A DNA stretch of 64,000 bases, from the NCBI RefSeq assembly GCF_000516985.1, contig NW_006917099.1, forward strand, positions 1,628,685 to 1,692,684, read 5' to 3'. How positions within the stretch are numbered: position 1 is the first letter of the stretch; every line of letters starts with the position of its first letter. The notes under the pieces are model-generated. The model saw only the letters and a program-made list of their open reading frames with translations, was not told the origin of the DNA and did no database searches. This DNA comes from Pestalotiopsis fici W106-1. Lineage: Eukaryota; Ascomycota; Sordariomycetes; Amphisphaeriales; Sporocadaceae. The translations under genes were made by a program, and so were the position numbers. Shown here piece after piece: positions 58,667-64,000 of the stretch.

Positions 58667-59163
58667 CTAATCTAGAACTTGAAAAGGGAGGTTGGGAGGT
58701 TGGGAGGTAAGTAAAGGTGGTGGCTTAGCGTCCGCAACCAATGACAATGGAGGGGTCGCAGGAAGATAGATCCAGATCGGGATCGACCCCGCTGCCAGTA
58801 CTGAAGGCCTTGCAAAGGTGTGTAGCAGCAACATGCTTTCCGTACTTGTCCTCATCTTATGAACCTGATCCAAGCCAAGTCCACGGCATGAGATATTGAA
58901 CGACGTGTCCCTTATAGATCGACCACCCAGTGCGTGCTCCTTTGACCAAGCAACAATTTTGTTCTCTGATCCCTCATCAAATTCGAAGTGTCGTGGTGAT
59001 CTGATGCGACCTAGGAGAGTTTGATTGTAAGCATCCTCGACATTCCCCCAATATGCAGACGTATCAGACTCTGGCCTACGAGGCACAAAGACGCTCCGCA
59101 AGTAAGCAGGGATCCGACAAGTAGAAACATCCAAACCGACATGTTGAACGATGTGCTGACCAT
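58667..59163 (-). other. Unresolved coding-like block upstream of the membrane-protein frame
   Basis: A minus-strand frame open to the stop at 58667 has balanced composition (for example RHFEFDEGSENKIVAWSKEH). In another frame an ATG at 59163 begins a signal-peptide-like stretch (MSVWMFLLVGSLLTCGASL). A CTCCTAG|G acceptor near 59011 is available, but I could not find a donor that joins the two in phase. It may be the 5' part of the membrane-protein gene or a decayed gene. Confidence 0.25.
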
Positions 59164-59254
59164 GATGTTTATCTCCTAGGGTACGATGATGCTGAGATAA
59201 CGCATGAGTTGCTGTTGCGTCTGACAACCCTATCAGTTACATTGCGCTTGCAAG

Positions 59255-59611
59255 CTACTCTTGTCTCTTGTCCTTCATTACGGGTAGTAGAAGAATGGTG
59301 AGGACCGTCGTGGAAGTGGTTCACCTGCAAGGACCTGATCATGGCCCGTTGCTTCCACGAGCTTGAACATCGAGTTCTGCAGTTCCACGTTGATAATAAC
59401 GATACCAATGCGATCCGGATCCTGATTACGCCCATTGGCAAATTCCTGGACCGAGTCATAGCTCTTCATGTCGACGAGCCAGATCTCTGTCCTGGCATAT
59501 TGGTACGCTGCCCGTGGACACTTGGCGGCTGTGTCGCTCTTGTTCTGAGATCGCAGATTGGACCGCCACGGTCAAGGTCGTTGCGATTCCGCGGAACTTG
59601 AAGGCAGCTAG
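59255..59611 (-). pseudogene. Short-chain dehydrogenase relic (truncated, frameshifted)
   Basis: Three reading frames pieced together align with about residues 54-166 of the intact SDR at 60818-61969. Pieces: TTLTVAVQS against SRLIIAVRS; EIWLVDMKSYDSVQEFA against IQVWHLEMESYRSVQDFA; RIGIVIINVELQNSMFKLVE against RLDIAILNAGVQALHFETVS; then QVNH and STTVLTILLLPVMK against QVNYLSTMLLAILLLPVLK. At least three frameshifts separate the pieces. The cofactor motif TGxxxGxG lies outside the surviving part, the NAG motif has become NVE, and the catalytic Ser-Tyr-Lys half is missing, so it cannot be active. Same strand as, and about 1.2 kb from, the intact gene. Confidence 0.8.
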
Positions 59612-60817
59612 TAAATGGATATAAATCACATGCGATCACTTGATCTGCTAATCGGAAGATGAAGTAGTAAAGAAAGGGAATTGCTCAAGGATGAAGCGCA
59701 TGGTATCATTCTTGCTGAGGAGACAGTCTGGGGAGCGCCCTTGGGAAATATACTCATCATCCAGACAGGATGCGACAATGGAGATGCGACCCCAGATGCC
59801 CAGAAACAATACGGAAGGGACCAAATATTGTTCTCAGCTCATGGCGAGCGAGTGCCTGACAAGGGGGGAAAAGAGAAAGGAACACTTGTGCCATCCTCCT
59901 CGAGCTGTACTTGCCAGAGAGGAACTTTTATTGCTCGATGGGATGGACAAGTCAGTTATAAGCTCAAGGGCCACCACAGTGGTTTCACTTTATCTGTGCG
60001 CGTCGTCCAAGATGCCCGCGAGCTACTTGCGTATCGGTCATCGAAAACATGCGTGTTTGACTTGGCTCGAGGCACAGGTAAATAGATCTCTGTGGTAGGT
60101 TAGACAGACGAACAAAGAAGGGATGTTGGGTATTGACGAACAAGTCTAGATTCGATCTGAGTAGGGTTATAGATCAAAGCTGACGGAAAGAGGTCGGAAA
60201 TTGAATAAAGTTGAGAAACGTTTGGATGAGGGGGACGACATTGAAATAGCTGGACGCGACCGTGTCTGTTGCTATTGTGGCAACGGGATCAAAGCTTGGA
60301 CCAACTGGTTGTAGCTGCTGAAGTTGGGGATTGCCTATTGTAGTATGTAATGTAGCACCACAGAGTCCTCGGTGGCGTACCCCGGTACCTATACAGGGAT
60401 TACGGGGGACATTGACTGTGTAGTGGCAGTATCGATACCTACCTAATGTACCTAGGTACATTAGCTAGCTGTCTTTGTACTAAAGATTTACATACTAATA
60501 TGTATGCTAATTGACAAAACATGGAATTCAACTTCCCGACTGCACAACTTTCCTAATCTCTGAGATGGGTTCTATCTATAAAAAAAAAAAAAGAAAAAAG
60601 AAAAAGAAGCTTAACTAATCCTCACGATCCAAGCTACAAGATAAGCCGCAAAACTGAGCATTCGACGCGCTGCAGCTCTTCATACAGTCCGTCGCTTAAC
60701 ACTCGCGACGCGTATTGACGGAACCCGAGCACAACAAAGGTAAAGAACCTGGGCAGATATCAGATGAGCACGCAAAGTATTTCCAGACATGATCAAGGTG
60801 TATGAGGAAATATTTAT
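59612..60817. other. Intergenic region between SDR relic and intact SDR
   Basis: 1.2 kb. A plus-strand frame of 134 codons (59681-60085) and a minus-strand frame of 95 codons (60174-60461) show no domain and no splice support. An A-tract lies near 60580-60606. No gene called. Confidence 0.45.
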
Positions 60818-61969
60818 TCATGACACCATGGCACTAGTACCTGTGACAGTATCTTTGACACCTTTCAGTATCTCATGTGCACCCCAAGCATCAAACTCCA
60901 ACATGGTTTCTGTCCACAATTGCTTACGAGCCGCCTCGCCATTGGGCGTGTACACAAAAGCAGCGAACCTTTTCTTGATTAGCACGAGCCGACTGAGGAA
61001 TCTACGCGACGACAAAAGTTGCTCTCATCATGAGCAGCAAGGTACTCACGCAGCAATGTTCCAGTCCGCCACATAACTACCATGCGACTCGACCCCCTTG
61101 GAAATCACAGCATCGATATAAGTGGACGCACCCACTGGTAGTGAACGTCCCAACAAGGTCTTCATGCCATAGAAGAAGGCGGCAATAGGCAGCGGCGCGC
61201 TCGCACCGCCCTGTAGGTTCGTATCCTTGACCAGGCCCGGGTCCACGAGGTTGACCACAACGTCACGGGCCTCGACGCGGCGTGCCAGGTCGAGAACGAA
61301 CAAGTGCCCCAGCAGCTTGGTCACGGCGTACCGCGTTACTGGGTTCCATGAATGCCGGCTGTCGTCTAGGTGGGACAGGATGCCCGCGCCCGCCAGCGAC
61401 CAGGTGATTTCGGCGCCACGTGCCGTTCCGGAGCTGACAATGGTCAGACGCCCGGGCGCGTCGGGCGGGGACTTTGTCTTGAGAACCGGCAGGAGGAGGA
61501 TTGCGAGGAGCATGGTGGAAAGGTAGTTGACCTGGAGCAATTTCTCGTGCCTAGTTTCCGAGACCGTTTCGAAATGGAGCGCCTGGACGCCCGCATTAAG
61601 GATGGCAATGTCGAGGCGGTTCATTTCTCGGTCGATCCGGAGAGCAAAGTCTTGCACCGACCTGTAAGATTCCATTTCGAGATGCCAGACCTGGATGTCC
61701 GCCTCGGGAAACTGAGTTCGGAATTCAGCTGCTACTCTTTCACCCTTGTCAGTCGATCGCACGGCAATGATGAGTCTTGATAGGCCCAGGGATAAGAGTT
61801 GGCGGGAAGCCTCGAGTCCAAGGCCACTGCTGGCGCCGGTCATGAGGGCGATTTTGCCTGCTAGATTGGTCTCTTTAGACGGCCATTGGGGCGAGGCCTG
61901 GAACTGCGATCGAAGAAAACGAAAGAAGGGACTCTCGGTAGGTGGACCCAAGGTCCAGGATAGTGACAT
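60818..61969 (-). CDS. Short-chain dehydrogenase/reductase
   Basis: Two exons on the minus strand, 61969-61050 and 60968-60818, with an 81-nt intron (ATTGCTGC|GTGAGT ... AGAAAAG|G) joined in phase, giving 356 aa. The open frame extends upstream to TTG; the ATG at 61969 is used. The Rossmann motif TGASSGLG is at 44-51, the NAG motif near 125-127, the catalytic Ser in IVSSGT at about 179-180, and Tyr214/Lys218 in RYAVTK. The C-terminal exon brings FVYTPNGEAARKQLWTETM, usual in fungal retinol-dehydrogenase-like SDRs that often sit in metabolite clusters. It uses NAD(P)(H); substrate unknown. A TATATAAA element lies about 115 bp upstream. A decayed relative lies downstream, and a transcription factor is divergent. 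Confidence 0.93.
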
Positions 61970-62664
61970 GATGGAAGCTAAGGAGCAATACGTGGTCGAG
62001 ACGTTCAAGATGCTCTTGGGAACGATGAAAAATCAAACAAAAGACTGAGAGAGGTCAGGTATTGCCCAGAAGAAACAGGAGCTATATAAACAAGTCAACC
62101 TGACAAGTCATTCTGACATGAAGGACACCAAGACCCATGGAACTATATACCAGAACTCAAAGTACGAGACTCGAGCAATATCTAGATCCTGGCGCTTTTC
62201 TAAAAACGACTATATCAGTGCCCACGAATAAGATGCCATCGCCATCATACTGGATAAGTGGAAGGAATAAGCACAGCGGCCGCTAAACCATAAACGGGAT
62301 ATAATCTAGTCTTGGCAGCCTAACCAGGTACGCGTCTACGTACATGAATCATATGACAGTTTGAGCAAAATCCCCGTCTCACTTTTACTTTTCTTATCCA
62401 AAGATCCAGCGTGTCTGGGCGGAACTTTGGCATAGGGGGTGGTAGCGTCGCCATTGTCCCGAAAAATAATCGAAATTGGTCCATATACCCAGCAACGACC
62501 AGCTGGCCTTGAGCATGGGAAATCCATGTCGTGAAAAGACACAAGCTCGATGCCTCGACGAGAAGAAACAAAGAAAGATCTCCAATGGACATCTTTCTTC
62601 ACATTGTCGACAAGACCAAACAAGACTTTTGCAATTCAGCCCAACCGCCCTCAGGAAAGCAACC
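61970..62664. promoter_or_regulatory. Divergent promoter region of SDR and transcription factor
   Basis: 695 bp between two divergent start codons, with TATATAAA at about 62084-62090 on the SDR side. The shared promoter suggests the regulator and the SDR may be expressed together. Confidence 0.45.
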
Positions 62665-64000
62665 ATGCGGCCACCATTGGAACCAACCGGCCAACTGCCC
62701 TTTGTCATAACCCACGCCACCAGCAGGACCATTGAGAGTAGCCAGCGCAAGCTGATCCGAAGCCATGTGATGCGCGGAAAGAATCGCAAAAAGTCACGAC
62801 CATCCCAGCCGGCGTCGTCGTCGTCGTCGTGGACTGACCAGAATGGCGAGCCCGGCAGGTATCACGGCTCAGGCTATCTGCCCATGAAAGTCGGCGGCGA
62901 GTTTTCCCTTATGCGGTTCGCAGCCGAAATGACGCCCCAGACGCTGGATACGATCCGAAAGCGTGAGTTCCTTCTTATCTTTTCTTCGGCTCCAAACCCC
63001 CTGGCAGCGAGCGTCTTTGTCATGTAGAACAAGCTCAACTGATAAGTAAATCTTTTTTTGGTCTTGTTAGTAAGATATGAAATGTTCCCAATCGAATTCA
63101 CGCAGGCCTCAGAAGGCAACGAAGCATCCTGGTTCGAGCCCGTGTGGAAAGACGAGGCCTGTCTACACCTGACTCTATTCACCACCAACACGCTCCTAGC
63201 CGGACTCGCCGACAGCGCCGAGCCCGGGCACCACGAGCATCACTACTACTACCACCGGACCGCAATGATGCATTTCGACGCGGCACTGGGTATTTTGCGG
63301 CAACGTCTCGGCTCGGCGGACCGGGACATGGACGACGCCACGTCGGACTCGACCATTCTCCTCGTCGTCGGCCTCGCCATGGCGTCTACGGCCGTGGGCG
63401 ATGCCCAGACGGCCGCGCAGCACGTTGCTGGGCTGAAAAGGCTGGTAGACCTTCGCGGCGGCTGCGGAGCCTTTAGAGGGAAGCGATTGTTGCAGTCGAA
63501 AATGTACCGGTGAGTCTTTTTTTTTTTTCTTCTTAACTAGTGTTGCAGCTATTGTCGAAGCGCATTGCAAAGACTGACTTGAAAACCCCCCAAGTGTCGA
63601 TATTGAGGTGGCTCTCAGCACGGGACGGGATCCACTGCTAAAGTCTTATACATCCTGGGATCCCTACATATTTCCTTCTCAAGAGTCTGCCAGTCTTGTA
63701 GACCATCTCAACTCAAATATCAAGTCGTATATTGATACACTCGATCCGCGTCTCCGCAATATTTGGAATGACCTGTTCCAGTTTGTACGCGCAGCAAACA
63801 TTGCAGAGCAGTGCAATCGCAGCATTGACACGGATCTGTATCTAGATTCCATGATATCCATACACTATCGCCTCATCAATCTTGGATACGAAAACTCTGC
63901 GCATGAGGCTTTTCGTCTTGGACTATTGGTCTTTGCTAGCACACTGTTCCTTCAATGGCGGAATATGAAGACGCGATATGAGCATCTGGCTCAGAGGTTC
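62665..64000 (+). CDS. Fungal transcription factor (Fungal_trans_2-type), 3' end outside the window
   Basis: Exons 62665-62962, 63071-63509 and 63595 to the window end; introns of 108 and 85 nt join in phase and 381 aa are visible. The start is the ATG at 62665 (the longer frame opens with TTG). The N-terminus, FVITHATSRTIESSQRKLIRSHVMRGKNRKKS, is the short conserved motif that opens many fungal-specific regulators lacking a Zn2Cys6 finger. The middle (FEPVWKDEACLHLTLF, then HVAGLKRLVDLRGG) is the Fungal_trans_2 (DUF3468) pattern. A run of serines (62811-62830, GTC repeat) separates the two. No zinc cluster is visible. As a divergent neighbour of the SDR it is a candidate local regulator. Confidence 0.85.

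Noticed and set aside
59681..60098. Two overlapping ~135-codon plus-strand frames
   Set aside because: Mutually overlapping in different frames, without domain or splice signals.

Overview
The window is nuclear DNA of a filamentous ascomycete, most probably a Sordariomycete and plausibly Hypocreales. The evidence is the gene set (Atg15-type lipase, Scs3/FIT2, fungal alpha-actinin, Tim8, Bmt2, Ksp1-type kinase, GH55 glucanase, a Fungal_trans_2-type regulator). The splicing style agrees: about 20 introns, mostly 50-130 nt (one of 258 nt), with GTRNGT-like donors and YAG acceptors. Pyrimidine-rich leaders also fit. No species is claimed. All exon joins were derived by hand from reading frame and splice signals; several apparent ORF starts are GTG or TTG, so I moved those genes to the first sensible ATG.

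Layout. 0-0.4 kb: 3' end of an unrecognised spliced gene. 0.6-1.7 kb: an intronless RutA-like flavin monooxygenase, very close to the bacterial enzyme. 1.7-8 kb: gene-poor. 8.0-15.5 kb: secreted GH55 exo-beta-1,3-glucanase, Scs3/FIT2 and a VPS9-domain Rab GEF. 17.4-22.9 kb: ATG15 and alpha-actinin, convergent. 22.9-28.8 kb: gene-poor, with a small dispersed repeat family and a 12-bp tandem repeat. 28.8-33.9 kb: compact housekeeping block with a D-lactate/D-2-hydroxyglutarate dehydrogenase, TIM8, and RPL25 (uL23) head-to-head with BMT2. 37.0-38.6 kb: enolase-phosphatase UTR4. 38.6-46.5 kb: gene-poor, ending in a long pyrimidine-rich leader before KSP1 (46.5-48.4 kb). 49.5-51.8 kb: seven-exon vacuolar-type amino acid transporter.

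53.4-64 kb looks like an accessory region. It holds a berberine-bridge-type FAD oxidase and a nitrilase in divergent orientation, an unresolved membrane-protein locus, a decayed short-chain dehydrogenase (SDR) relic, an intact SDR, and a divergent transcription factor that runs off the right edge. Oxidase, nitrilase, SDR and regulator together would suit a small catabolic or biosynthetic cluster acting on a nitrile or N-containing substrate; that is inference from neighbourhood only.

Most noteworthy: the RutA-like gene in a fungus; an in-frame TAG near the GH55 C-terminus followed by a coding-like extension; a uORF whose stop overlaps the ATG15 start codon; a duplicated block inside the first RPL25 intron; the RPL25/BMT2 shared promoter; the repeat family at 26.6-28.4 kb; and the SDR relic beside its intact relative. 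I saw no rRNA, tRNA, CRISPR array or intact transposon.
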